From: Tuctoria greenei
Taxonomy: Eukaryota > Streptophyta > Magnoliopsida > Poales > Poaceae
Assembly (NCBI GenBank): GCA_036927565.1
Contig: JAYESD010000003.1
Location: forward strand, 80,273,311 to 80,337,310
DNA length: 64,000 bases
Direction of reading: 5' to 3'
Below, piece by piece: positions 44,101-55,155 of the stretch. Positions within the stretch are counted from its first letter, which is position 1, and each line of letters starts with the position of its first letter. A model generated the notes under the pieces. The model did not search any database. It worked only from the letters and a program-made list of their open reading frames with translations, and was not told the DNA's origin. Position numbers and translations under genes: made by a program.

Positions 44101-45519
44101 TGTTAGGTCAAAAGGCGAGACAACAGAATACAAGCAGGCCTAACCTCAGTGTATGAACTCTAAGAATGTAAGAACAGATACGAAAGTAATGCGTAAACAT
44201 AAACGCACACAGACGTAAGAAAGTAAAACACGTATGCGAGTGCGTCAAAGGAAAGGGCGGTGCAAGAGCACCAAAGGGAAAAGTGTGTAAGTAAGGAAAT
44301 GCGTACAGTAACCACAAATACAGAGTGAGTTCGCCCCCCCCCCCCTCTACCGCTTAATGCCTTGGGGGCCCTTTTATAGGGGGGGGGGGGGCGAGGCGAC
44401 CCAGTCTATCTGACATTCCTCATTGTGAGGCTTGTTTTACAGTGTTCGTTCTATGTATCCAGTCCGTCGGAAGTTTCGGTCTTGGCTTCTTTATGATCTC
44501 TAAGGCACAATCTTCATGGTGAAGTTATCGCCCTTCTGACGGTGGATGGGACAAATGCCATGCTTATACAGCAATGGGTCACATCGCTGGTGCTTCCCGC
44601 AGCTGAAGTCACCGCGCCCATCGTCTGTCATAAATGCCCCCAACTACCCGCCTCTCACAGGCTCGAGCCCAGGAGGAATTGTCCGCCCGACCTCTTGGTC
44701 AGTACTTGGGCGGGCTAAATACCCCGACCTCGAGTGGCCATGGCGTTGGTGGTGGGTCCCTCCTCGACTGAAGAGTAGCTTCAGTCCGTTGCCGTGTAGT
44801 GGTCGAGTACTGTCGAATCCCGTGTATTTGGTACCCCGGGTACAAAACTTTATCACAATGCCATGTCAGAGTCCGGTCCCTGTTAGAAAACAATAGGGAG
44901 CCCAAAGATCAAATAGCCACTAAATCATCTCGAATTACATGGAGAAATCTGATTACAACATGAACACCAAGTGCTATCTCTCAAATAGCACAAGAACATC
45001 AATAATACCTTCTCCTCCATCTTTGTTGTTGCTTGACGATGCAGCCATCTAGCCAACAAGGCGAGGCCGCAAGAAGAACGACGACGAGAGGCGTTTCCCC
45101 TTGTTCTTCTCTTGGTATCTTGATCGGATTCTGAGTGGATTAGAGTGTTCAAGTGTGTATGAATGTATGCCCTTAAGCCTTCATTGATCACCCACTTGAC
45201 CCTCTTCTTATAGTTGACCAAGAGACACAAGAGGGGGCCTCCCACCCTTAGGAATTATTGAGTCTCCCGATCAGAGACTCAAAATTCGGTGGGTTGTGTC
45301 CTTTCAATTAGAACACATGTCAATTTTGAGTTGAAACTGACAGTTACTGAAAAATCGGACTAGTCCGTATAGGGTCCGGACTAGTCCAGTTACCCTTACT
45401 GGACAATATCGGACTAGTCCTCTAAGGGTCCGGACTAGTCCGGTTACCCTTACTGGACAAAACCGGACTAGTCCGGTCTTTACCGGACAAGTCCGGTACT
45501 TCCCAACAGTCCCTCCCCA
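44101..45519 (-). mobile_element. LTR-like insertion in the Copia hinge
   Basis: Copia coding similarity stops near 43985 and resumes near 45520. The intervening DNA can be read on the minus strand as TGGGGAGGGACCGGAC...TTGACCTAACA, a TG...CA unit of about 790 bp once the nested solo LTR is removed. A minus-strand TATA box (CCTATAAAAG, 44371-44380) sits in it. The flanks (ATCGT and GGATC) do not form a clear 5-bp duplication, so the borders and type are uncertain. Confidence 0.5.
44881..45508 (-). mobile_element. Solo LTR (628 bp) with perfect TSD
   Basis: TGTTAGAAAACAATAGGG...CTTCCCAACA is bounded by GTCCC at 44876-44880 and 45509-45513, a perfect 5-bp target duplication. There is no internal region, so it is a solo LTR left by LTR-LTR recombination. 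At 45350-45500 it contains a short array of CCGGACTAGTCCGG palindromes spaced by TTACCCTTACTGGACAA. Confidence 0.9.
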
Positions 45520-45528
45520 GGATCTTCT

Positions 45529-47490
45529 GTGGTCTCACGCAACGAGGGAGAAGCAACACAAATAGCATCCACCACAGAAGATCAAGGGAGTCCGGGTGAC
45601 ATTAATAACGTGTGTAGTGGTCGCACTGGATCAGACGTAACGGGATCTGCTATGGGCAGGAATTCTACAACTAGGCAGACAAGCAACACTTCTAGGCCTA
45701 ACACAAGGTTACAGAACAACATTGTTAAACCAAAAACTTTTGGCAACGACTTTGTCTTTCTAGCTGCTTCAACGAGAGAACTCGGAAGTCGACAACAAGC
45801 TTTGCGGGATCAGAATTGGAAGAAAGCTGTGGATGTGGAGTTGCAAGCACTAAAAGATAATCAAACATGGCATCTTGTGCCAAGAAAGGGAATAAAAAAT
45901 TTGATTGACTCAAATAGAGTATACAAGATTAAAAGACATGCTGATGACTCAGTTGACAGGTATAAAGCTAGACTAGTGGCAAAAGGGTTCATGCAAAGGT
46001 ATGAAATTGATTGTGAAGACACCTTTAGTCTTGTTGTTAAAGCAGTTACTATCGGATTAGTATTATCAACTGCTGTCACAAATAACTGGTGTTTGAGAAG
46101 CTAGATGTGCAACATGATTTCTGACATGGAGATCTAGAAGAGGAAGTTTATATGGTGCAACCACCAGGATATGAAGACGAAACTCACCCTAATCATGTAT
46201 GCAGATTAGACAAGGCACTATATGGTTTAAAACAGCACCGAGGACTTGGTACTCAAAACTTAGTTCAAAGCTTGTTCAAATTGGCTTCGAACCTTCAAAG
46301 GGGGTTACATCATTATTTATCTATAAAAAGGGTGAGATCACAATCTTTCTATTAATTTATGTAGATGACATTATTGCTGTTAGTTCCTCCAAACAGGCAG
46401 TTGAAGCACTACTAAAAGATTTAAAGAATGATTTTGCTTTCAAAGATCTTGGTGAATCACATTAATTTTTTAGGACCGAAGTCTAAAAGATTAAAGGAGG
46501 TATTTTGTTTAATCAAAAGAAATATGCTTCGAAGATAATTAAAATTAAGAAGGTTGGAATGGAAATTGTAAGTCCACTACTACTCCAATTTTGGTTTCTG
46601 GAAAGCTATATATGCATGTTGGCGATCCACTTGATGAAGAAGAAACAACTAAGTACAGAAGTATCGTGGGAGCACTACAATATCTTACACTAACCAGATC
46701 AGACCTAGCCTTCTCTGTAAATAAGGCATGTCAGTTCTTGCACATGCCTACTACTGTACATATGGTGATGGTGAAGCGAATCTTAAGATTTGTACAAGGA
46801 ACAATTAACCTTGGTATAAAATTCCTCAACATAGTACTCTGCAGATAAGTGCAGTTTCTGACACGGATTGGCTAGGGTGTCCAGATGACATACGCTCAAC
46901 CAGCGGATTTGGAATCTATTTGGGCATGAAGTTGGTATCATGAAGTGCAAAGAAGCAACATACGGTTTCTCGGTCAAGTACTGAAATGGAGTATAAATCA
47001 CTGGCTAATGCCATGGTAGAAGTAATTTGGACTGAAACCATCTTGAAATAATTAGGAGTGCAAGAACAAGAACCAGTAATCTTATGGTGTGACAACTTTG
47101 GGGCTACATTTATGATAACGAATCCCGTGTTTTATGCATGAACAAGGCACATAGAGATTGATTACCACTTTGTGAGAAAAAGAGTGGTGCCACGGTAGAA
47201 GTAATTTGGACTGAAACCATCTTGAAATAATTAGGAGTGCAAGAACAAGAACCAGTAATCTTATGGTGTGAAAACTTTGGGGCTACGTTTATCATAATGA
47301 ATCCCGTGTTTCATGCATGAACAAAGCACATAGAGATTGATTACCACTTTGTGAGAAAAAGAGTGGCAAACAAGTTACTTCAAATACGATTCATCTCGTC
47401 TGGTGATCAAATTGCTGATGGTTTCACTAAATCACTGCCAGCAAACCGAATGATTGAGTTTCAGCACAATCTCAACATGGGAGGTTGAGA
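45529..47490 (+). pseudogene. Copia reverse transcriptase and RNase H remnant
   Basis: 45529-46104 reads [29 protein letters not shown] and [14 protein letters not shown]. After frameshifts come [26 protein letters not shown] and [12 protein letters not shown] (46355-46390, catalytic YVDD intact). Then DEEETTKYRSIVGALQYLTL, a decayed RNase H region ([28 protein letters not shown]) and ADGFTKSLP...[10 protein letters not shown] 179-bp tandem duplication (47016-47370) lies within RNase H. Confidence 0.85.
47016..47370 (+). repeat. 179-bp tandem duplication in Copia RNase H
   Basis: 47016-47194 and 47195-about 47370 are near-identical, both starting GTAGAAGTAATTTGGACTG. Only a few differences separate them, so it arose after most of the coding decay. 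Confidence 0.9.
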
Positions 47491-47501
47491 TTGAGGGAGA
47501 A

Positions 47502-47801
47502 GGTTAGAATATACAACGTGATGCATGAATGTGTGCTACGGTACAGGAAAGACTCGCGTATGAAGAATAACAGAAGAGATAGAGACGTAGTAGACTAGGA
47601 GTAGAATCAAAGAAGTCGAACTCTCCACAATGTAACAGATAACGTATAGATTAGAATGGATTGAGATTAGGATCTCAACCAACTGCGCTCCGGCCGCAAT
47701 GTAAACGGCCACACCTCATGTACATTCCCTATATATAATGAACAACACAGAACACCATCGCCGCTGGAGTTTCAGAGCATAGTTTACACCAAAACTTAAC
47801 A
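47502..47801 (+). repeat. Copia 3' LTR
   Basis: 300 bp following the polypurine tract GAGGGAGAA, from GGTTAGAATATAC (TG changed to GG) to AAAACTTAACA. The last half matches 41233-41384. Confidence 0.85.
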
Positions 47802-47884
47802 CACGTCAGTTCAACATGAATAAATAGTGTGCTGAGGTTAGGTTATAACTACCTTACACTACAGGAAGCTCAACACCTTGTGAC

Positions 47885-48150
47885 GGCCGAATTATTTACG
47901 AGGGTCAGCCGTCGTATGTTAGCTAACTTACGTCGGCCCGCGGTAGCCGTCATACGTAAGCTAACTTATGACGGCCATGTGGCCGCGACCGTCGTAAATA
48001 AAGAAACCATTGAAATTCAATAACTAACTTACAACGGTCCAAACCTAGACCGTCATAAGTAGGGTAACCAACGGAATTTAATGTCTTATGTACAACGGCC
48101 CAAACCTAGGCCGGTGTAAATTACTGGGCCGTCGTACATAAGGGGAACAA
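47885..48150. repeat. CACTA-D left subterminal repeats
   Basis: Copies of GACGGCC, GCCGTCGTA and ACTTACGACGG-like motifs in both orientations over ~270 bp. Confidence 0.8.
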
Positions 48151-48159
48151 CCCTACACC

Positions 48160-49260
48160 CCGCGGGCCGCGCGTGTGGCCCACACCACGTGTACATCTTC
48201 CTCCTCGCATTGCCGCCGCCTTCCCTCGCCGAGCCCCGCTGACCGAGCTGCGCCCACGATGTGCCGCCCCCACCGTGTCGTGCCGCCCCAACCGCACTGC
48301 CCGAGCCGCCCGCCTCGCCCCCCACACCGCGCAGCCGCCCGCCTCGCCCTCTGCGCCGAGGTATGGCCCCCCTACTCCCTACCCCCTCGGTCGACGCCCA
48401 TGACCGGCCACCGGCCTCCATCGCTGACCATGGCTGTACCGAGCCTAGCTCATTTTATTAATTAGCAATTGTTTAGTGAGTTGTTTTTAATTGGCAATTG
48501 TTTAGTTCCATTGTTTAGTAGCTGAATTGTTAAGTAGATGAATTTTTTAGTAGTTGAATTGTTTAGTCGATGAATTTTTTAGTACATGAAATGTTTAGTA
48601 GATGAATTGTTTATATTAATAATTGTTTATATGAATTGTATTAGGTTTAATTATGTTTGTTGTTTATGTTAGGTTTAGATGTTTGCTGAAATGTTTATTT
48701 AATTGTTTATGTTATGACTAATTGTTTAGATGAATTGATAATTGTTTAGATGTCTTTTTAGGTTTAACTGATATTAGGGTTGTTTAATTGTTTACTTATG
48801 TATAGACTAATTTATATTAAGTTTGTTAATTTTTCTTTTTTAGTTATTTTGATTGATTGAGTGTTTAATATCGATATGTAAACATACGAGATTTGGGCCG
48901 GCTCAGCCCGACACAACCCATTTATGGCCCGACACGGTCCATTTAGTAGTCACTTATGCGTATAGATAGGCACGAAGGCGAAAAGCACCTGTGAGAACGG
49001 CACGCTCCGACGCGTGGACGGCGGGACTCGACGGAGCATAAAGTACGACGGCTAACTCGTAAAGCCGTTGGTTGTTCTTTCCTTCTCTTTCTCTCTCTCA
49101 TTCTTACCTCTCTCTCTCTCTCGTAAATGACTCAAAAATGAAAGATTAATGTGACCTATACAATATGTGTCACCCATTTTCGGACTGACTCGTCTCACAT
49201 GTGTTACGCATGTGGGTCGTGTAGGTTTGGAATTATTCCTTTTTGGACAGCCCGGGAGTG
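48160..49260. other. CACTA-D 5' non-coding region
   Basis: A GC-rich block (48170-48430) is followed by an AT-rich stretch with many TTGTTTAG/GATGAATT repeats (48460-48850) and a CT microsatellite (49085-49120). It is probably promoter and leader of tnpD. Pro-rich ORFs in the first block have no support. Confidence 0.5.
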
Positions 49261-49267
49261 ATCGAGG

Positions 49268-49434
49268 GGGCGTGCTTATGACGAGACGCGGAGTCTAGAT
49301 CCGGACGAGATTTCAACGGTGTAACCCTAATGTTATCCAATGCACCATTTTCGGGTATGCAGTTAGAGAACAGCAGGATTATGCTTCCAAAATTTCGTCT
49401 TGATCCGAACCCCATGTCTCGTCATAAGCACGTT
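49268..49434. repeat. ~45-bp inverted repeat in the tnpD leader
   Basis: CGTGCTTATGACGAGAC...CGAGATTT (49268-49312) is mirrored by AAATTTCGTC...GTCTCGTCATAAGCACG (49388-49434), with a ~75-base loop. It lies just upstream of the block conserved with CACTA-B (49463-49515). Confidence 0.75.
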
Positions 49435-49553
49435 CCTCTCGGTCACTCTTGTGTGGATTGAGGACCTATCCTTTCCAATAGATGTAGGGTCATGACATTA
49501 AACAAATTATAAAGTAACCATAATTTCTCTTGCTTTATACTTTAGAGTCAAAC

Positions 49554-52315
49554 ATGGGTGAAAACCGCAGTTGGATATATACTGGTTGGAAGAGCAAAGC
49601 TGGTGGTCACTCAGATGAGTTGTTCGCCAAGACTAATGCTTTTATAGATCAAGCTTTTTTGTTGTCAAATATCGATGAAGTGTGGTGCCTATGTACAAAA
49701 TGTCGCAATACCTAGTTTTCGGACAAAATGGAACTTTCGGTACACTTGTGTCGAAACGATTACATGCCAAATTATGAGGTGTTGACCATCCACGTCGAGA
49801 CAACTTCTCAAGCTGTACAAGAAGTGGAAGAGGACAATGATGATACACTGGGGATTGATAGGATGGATGAGAGGCTAGAAGCTATGCAACCAGAGCTTAC
49901 GAAGGATCCTCCAAAAACGGAGGTTGAAGTGTTCTTCCAGCTTCTTAAAGCTTAAGAAGAATCGCTGCATGAACACTGAAGTGACCCTCCTCACTTTTAT
50001 GACTAGACTTATGGCAATTAAGTCTAAGTACTTCTTTTCTAATAACTACTACAATGATCTCATCAAATGTATCAGCGATATCCTTCCACGGCCCCATAAA
50101 GTGCCTAAAGATATGTATCAGGCGAAGAAATTGCTTTCCGGTCTCTGTATAAAATATGAGAAGATTGATGTGTATCGAGATAACTGTATGCTTTTATGGA
50201 AAGAGCATGACAAAGAGAGTAGGTGCTTAAAATGTAATAAATCGAGGTATGTCGAAGTTGTTAATGATGATCTTGATAATGTGATGACAAAAGTCGCACA
50301 TAAGCAGCTTTATTACTTGCTCGTGACACCTCGGTTGAAGTGGTTGTTCCTTTCAAAATGAACTACCAGACACATGAGATAGCACAAAGAAGGTGTACGT
50401 TAGAACAATAGAGTCATGAGGTACTCATCCGACAGTGAAGCATGGAAGAAGTTGGACTGGTTTGATCCAGATTTCGGCCGTGATGTGAGAAATGTTCGCA
50501 TCGGGGGTGACAGATGGATTCTCGCAGTTCAGTACAAATGACACACAATACACCTGTTGCCATGTCTTTGTCATTCTGTACAACCTAGCATCGGCTCTTT
50601 GTATGAAGTATGAGTTCATGTTCCTTAGCCTCATTGTAACTGGGTCGGATCATCCTTGGCCATGTCTCAACGTGATGTTGAAACCACTGATCAAAGAATT
50701 GAAAATGTTGTGGACAAGAGTCAAAACGTACGACTGTTACAAGAAGCAGAAATTCAACCTTCGAACTGCTTATTTGTGGTACGTCCATGGTTTCCATGCA
50801 TACAGCATGTTTTTCTAGATGGAGCACTCACGGTCATTTTATGTGTCCGATATGTGCTTCTTACACGGATTATTTTCGACTTACTCATGGAGGCAAGGTA
50901 TGCTACTTCGATTGTCACAGACGTTGGCTGCCTCTGAATCACATGTTTAGGCAATAGGGGAATGTCTTCAGAAAGGACATCGTTGTCACTAAAGGACCAC
51001 TAAAACATCTAACGGGTCAGAAATATTTGATATGTTGGACAAACTGGTGCCAGATAAAGTTCATCCTGGTTATTTTCTCGGTTACAGAGAGGATCACAAT
51101 TGGGCTGATATACATGGACTATGGGAGCTACCATATGTGAAGTCGTTGATACTAATGGACAATATTGATGTCATGCATCAAGAGCATAACATGGGTGAAT
51201 GTATCAGAAGAACATGTGTGGACATGATAGGCCAAACGAAATACAATATAAAGGCTCAAAAGGATCTGGCTTAGCTTTGTAACCGTCCAACTCTTAAGCT
51301 CTCAGAAAGTGGTGGTAAACCACGTGCTTCTTTATGTCTTCAACCTAAAGAAAACAAAGATGTCCTCAAATGGTTGAAAAGTTTGAAATTCTCAGATGAT
51401 TACGCAGCTAGTCTGAAACGAGCTATGAATGTGAAAACGAGAAAGCTCACTGGATTGAAGAGTCATGGTTATCATATAATCATGGAAAGACTTCTACCTG
51501 TTAATTTTTGGGGTTATTTGATGATTCTGTGTGGAAGGTGTTAGTCGAGCTTAGCCACTTCTATAGATAGCTCTGTGCTAAAGACTTCTAACTTCTTATC
51601 TTGGTTTCAAGATCATGTAACATTTTCTCGTTAACTTATCAATATTTATAAAGTATTCTTATAACTTATGAGCATTTAAAAAGTTTTCTTAAAACTTAAT
51701 ATTTTGGACAGTGCATGAAAGATGCCAACGTCCATGAAGACTTGCGACAATTATCCTATGGATTGGTCAAAGTTATGGGCTACGGTTGATATGACGTCAA
51801 TGGCTTCTGATTCCATACAAGTTAATTTGAATCTCTTTGTCCTCTTGCGGCAACATCTAATACTGGAGTTGTGACGAGAGCAACCGACTCTCAAGGACGC
51901 AAAACTAATTACTATGGGATCATTAAAAATCCTTGAATTTTCTTTTGTTGGGAATAAGGATCTTCGAGCAGTATTCTTTGACTGTGATTGGTTTGATAAC
52001 AATCATGGAATTCGACTAAACCAAATTGGCATGGTGGAAATTAAACACAAGGAACGGCTACGAGGATACGATTCATTTGTTTTTGCAGACCAAGTGGATC
52101 AAGCGTATTATCTTCCTTATCCATGCAAAAACTCAAAGCTTGGTGTATGGTACATAAGGTGAATCCTCGTGAGAGGTTATACAATCGAGAAGATGATGGT
52201 TACAATGATACTGATGAGGTTTACCAAGAAGAAGAGTTGCCAGACTCGTTCATCGTCGAGGCTGGTGTAAGACTCGATGACTTAGTTGGGGACGCTCAAG
52301 ATAATGATACTTAGG
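49554..52315 (+). pseudogene. CACTA-D tnpD transposase
   Basis: The start MGENRSWIYTGWKSKAGG (49554) follows an acceptor-like TTATACTTTAG. The transposase-associated domain has CTKCRNT. Then VPKDMYQAKKLLSGLCIKYE, KIDVYRDNCMLLWKEH, NKSRYVEV, VTPRLKWLFLS (50361), VTDGFSQFSTNDTQYTC (50500-50700), MDNIDVMHQEHNMGECIRRT (51150-51220), FSDDYAASLKRAMNVKTRKL and SHGYHIIMERLLP (51390-51500). The DUF4218 part is mostly deleted (51550-51710). The DUF4216-like end is AVFFDCDWFDNNHGIRLNQI...DQVDQAYYLPYPC (51960-52130), then an acidic tail to 52315. Many stops, so inactive. Confidence 0.88.
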
Positions 52316-52506
52316 ATATGTGGAAGCGGAAACAAAATCTAGTTGAGACCCTCAGTAAAGAAGATTGATGTTCTAGTTTAAGGAGTAGGGTACATGATCG
52401 TAACGTTGATGAATTTTGAAATTGATGAAGTAACGTCTTCTTCACTAACTTAAAATGAATTTTGTATATTATCTTAGCATATTCATGAATTATTCTTTAC
52501 AACAGG

Positions 52507-55098
52507 ATGTCATCGTCCAAAGGGAAGGGGAAGGGGGTGGGAGGGTTCCTCAGCCAACCATGGGACTTTTCTCTTGTACCTCGTCAGGTACGAGCAGACG
52601 CTCTCAACTGATGAGACACCTTCCAGACCTTGCGAGCCGAGTTGTGGCCTCACAGCACACAAAGGTAAATTTCAATTGCCAATCATGTTATTTTAAATTG
52701 TAGTTATTAATAATTTTTCTTATCAATCCTTTAATTTTGCAGCCTGACTCAGATTTAGGGGTTATGGCACTGCCATAGGCTAGCCATCCCTCGGAGCCGG
52801 CTAGCCTCCCATCAGAGCCGGCGAGCATGAATCCTTCAGGCTCCAGTAGTGACCAGCCTTCCAGGTCACCGAACGTGGTTCCGGCGCAGAGGCGACGGAC
52901 AAGGGGGACCCACTATGTGGCTCCTCCTTCTGTTCCTCGTGAGCGGATCACTATTACTCCAATCGGAGACATGTAAAAAAAATTGTATAGTATTAAATAT
53001 TTGATGTTGTCTTCCGATACTTAATGAGTTAATAAATTTTGCATATATTGGTATAACTGTTCGTTCACGGGCCAGGGATGCCACAGGCAAGTTAACAGTG
53101 TTATCGGGGCTTTAGTGCGTTTGCACTATCCCGGTGTCATCGACAGTGTCCCTGCTTTGTCGTGGGATGACTACGCTCGTGTCTCTCGCGAGGTGCACGA
53201 CACCCTTCAGGGGGCCGTGTGGAACGATTTTATGGTAAGCTCAAATGTTTTCATTCTTCAACTCATTTGGATTGTTAATGCATATCGCATAAATGTTTGC
53301 TTTCTTAAAGCTAATGTACAAGTCAGAGGAAACAAGCAGGCGCATGATGGAGCATGCAACAGCCGTGTTCGACATGAACGCTCGGAAGGTCGTGACACAG
53401 GCGTTGTCATACGCTCGCATACAGGCCGTGAACGAGTACCAGAAGCGGCATCAAGAACATCAAGAACCTGGTCCGTTTAGGAAGGACTCCGACACGTAAT
53501 TGATAGAGGATCAGTACACGGGGGTAAATTCCTATTGTTAAATATTTTAAATAGCTACCTATGTTAACAGTATTGATGAAATATTATATATGTGCAGGTT
53601 ATTATTTCCTGATTACAGAGTCAACCTGATGCATACCAATCTCTCTATCGATATTGGGCCAACGATGATTTCATCGCTAAATCCACAAGGGCTCGAGGCT
53701 GTAAAGGATCGGACGACAAGCACAACTACAACAGAGATGGTCATTTGCATTTGGCTAAACGCATGGTAAGTATATTTTAAGTTGGTTTATATGTTCATAA
53801 TATATTTATCCTACTAACACGTATCTACAGGAGCGAGAGACCAGTCAGGAGCCGACCCCGATCCAGGTTTGGGAGAGAGGTCACAGGAGAAGTGACAATT
53901 CCCAGCCTGGGTAGTGCAGTCAGGTTGCAACCGATCGACTGGTAAGTTTTCAAAATTCATAATTTTAATTATAACTAATACTATTATTGACACGCTTACA
54001 CAATTTCTTTGTTTTTAGGAAAAGTACACGCAGGAGGTCGTGAAGATACACGACAAAGGGTACGATTGGAAAAATGTGCCAATCGACCCTAAAGTTGTAA
54101 ACTCCAGCAGAGGTAGGAAGGCCCATGGACGGTGAGTTGGTCATTTGTTTATTTTTTATTTTTCCTTATTTTACTTACTATTTTTCTTTCTTTGTAGGTT
54201 TGCCATTTTTGATGGATTTGTTGACTCGACCATAACGCGACCTTCGAGAGGAACTCCATCGATGCAGGCTTCATCTAGTTGGCCGTCGAGTTGTCTTCTC
54301 TCGCAGAGGGACCTGGAGTTCCATGCCATACAGGAGAGGCTGACGCTGACCTAGGAGGAGCTCGACAGGATGAGTGTCATCCTAGAGTAACGGACCAGCT
54401 ACATGGCCCAGATGCAGGCAGCAATGGAGGTAAGTAATTTAAATTACTATAGTTTAATTTCATAGCATTTCAGTAATATGTATGTTCTAATATTTTGCAA
54501 TGACAGATCTTAGCTCGACAGAACAGCCAGCAGATCGCGATTCCTGCGTGGCAGCCGCCACAGGCGACCTCAGCACAGGCACACCAGCACAGGTGTCTTC
54601 GGCACAAATAATAAACTCTTTAGTAATGTCATATTCATTTAACAAAGAGAGTGAAGGGAGTGGAATATAGGGTGACGGAGAGAGTGAGAGAGAGTTTGAG
54701 TAAAAAAGAAAGAAAGAAAGAGGGAGAGATAGAGTGAGAGAAATAGAGTGGTAGAGAAGAGGGAGAGAGGAAGTGCGAGAGAGAGGGTGAGAGCGAGAGA
54801 GAGGGAGAGAAAGGATGCTAGAGAAGGAGAGGAACAGAGTGAGAGAAAGATGGGATGGATGGTACAGAGACATAGGAAGAGACTGAGAGAGAGGATGGAA
54901 GGTAGAGAGAGGAAGAGAGTGAGAGAAGGAGAAAGAAAGGGAGATCCGAATTCGAAACATGTCTATTTGTCATGTGCTTTGCAGGGTTAATCAAAGGAGG
55001 CGCAAACTCTATCGCTACAGCTACCAGTACCGGGAGGGACGAACTGAGACGAGCTCTTTGGCTCCAGAGGTAGTCGAGGGGCTAGTGTGTAGCCCATT
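52507..55098 (+). pseudogene. CACTA-D tnpA-like gene (Transposase_24 family)
   Basis: A multi-exon gene just downstream of tnpD. It begins MSSSKGKGKGVGGFLSQPWD (52507). Exon pieces: 52742-52975 (Ser/Pro-rich, RRRTRGTHYVAPPS), about 53056-53234 (LRLHYPGV-like, LSWDDYARVSREVHDTL), 53306-53520 (RKVVTQALSYARIQAVNEYQ), 53614-53765 (YWANDDFIAKSTRARGC, NYNRDGHLHLAKRM), 53831-53942 (EPTPIQVWERGHRR), 54019-54131 (EKYTQEVVKIHDKGYDW), 54199-54430 and 54508-54592 (Gln-rich coiled coil). A last exon may start near 54985. The order NR...H..GS..., PTP..V....H matches tnpA-type proteins. TGA and TAG codons occur in several exons. The solo LTR lies just after it. Confidence 0.75.
54642..54952 (+). repeat. Purine-rich (GA)n-type low-complexity tract
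   Basis: About 300 bp of GAGAGA/GGAGAG/GAAAGA with almost no pyrimidines on the plus strand. It interrupts the last intron of the tnpA-like gene and creates a false Ser/Leu-rich ORF on the other strand. Confidence 0.9.
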
Positions 55099-55155
55099 TG
55101 GATTTTGTGTTGTGATTGATGCGTTTGGAGCTGTTTATGACTGTTTACTGCTGCT

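Larger units (their letters stand above)
41233..47801 (+). mobile_element. Decayed Retrofit/Ale-like Copia retrotransposon
   Basis: The element runs truncated 5' LTR (41233-41384), PBS, gag, protease, integrase, RT, RNase H, PPT, 3' LTR (47502-47801). The integrase block HTYQQNGSAEHKHG, then FHKKPDYS, FFGCDCWSNLQPYNT and SSGRVY place it near the Retrofit/Ale lineage. All genes are fragmented by stops and frameshifts, and an LTR-like insertion interrupts the hinge before RT. No target duplication can be tested because the 5' end is missing. Confidence 0.85.

Noticed and set aside
48173..48465. Pro/Ala-rich ORFs near the CACTA-D left end
   Set aside because: Three overlapping frames are open because of GC bias. 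No motif and no splice support.
54487..54960. 157-codon Ser/Leu-rich minus-strand ORF
   Set aside because: It is the complement of a purine-only low-complexity tract.
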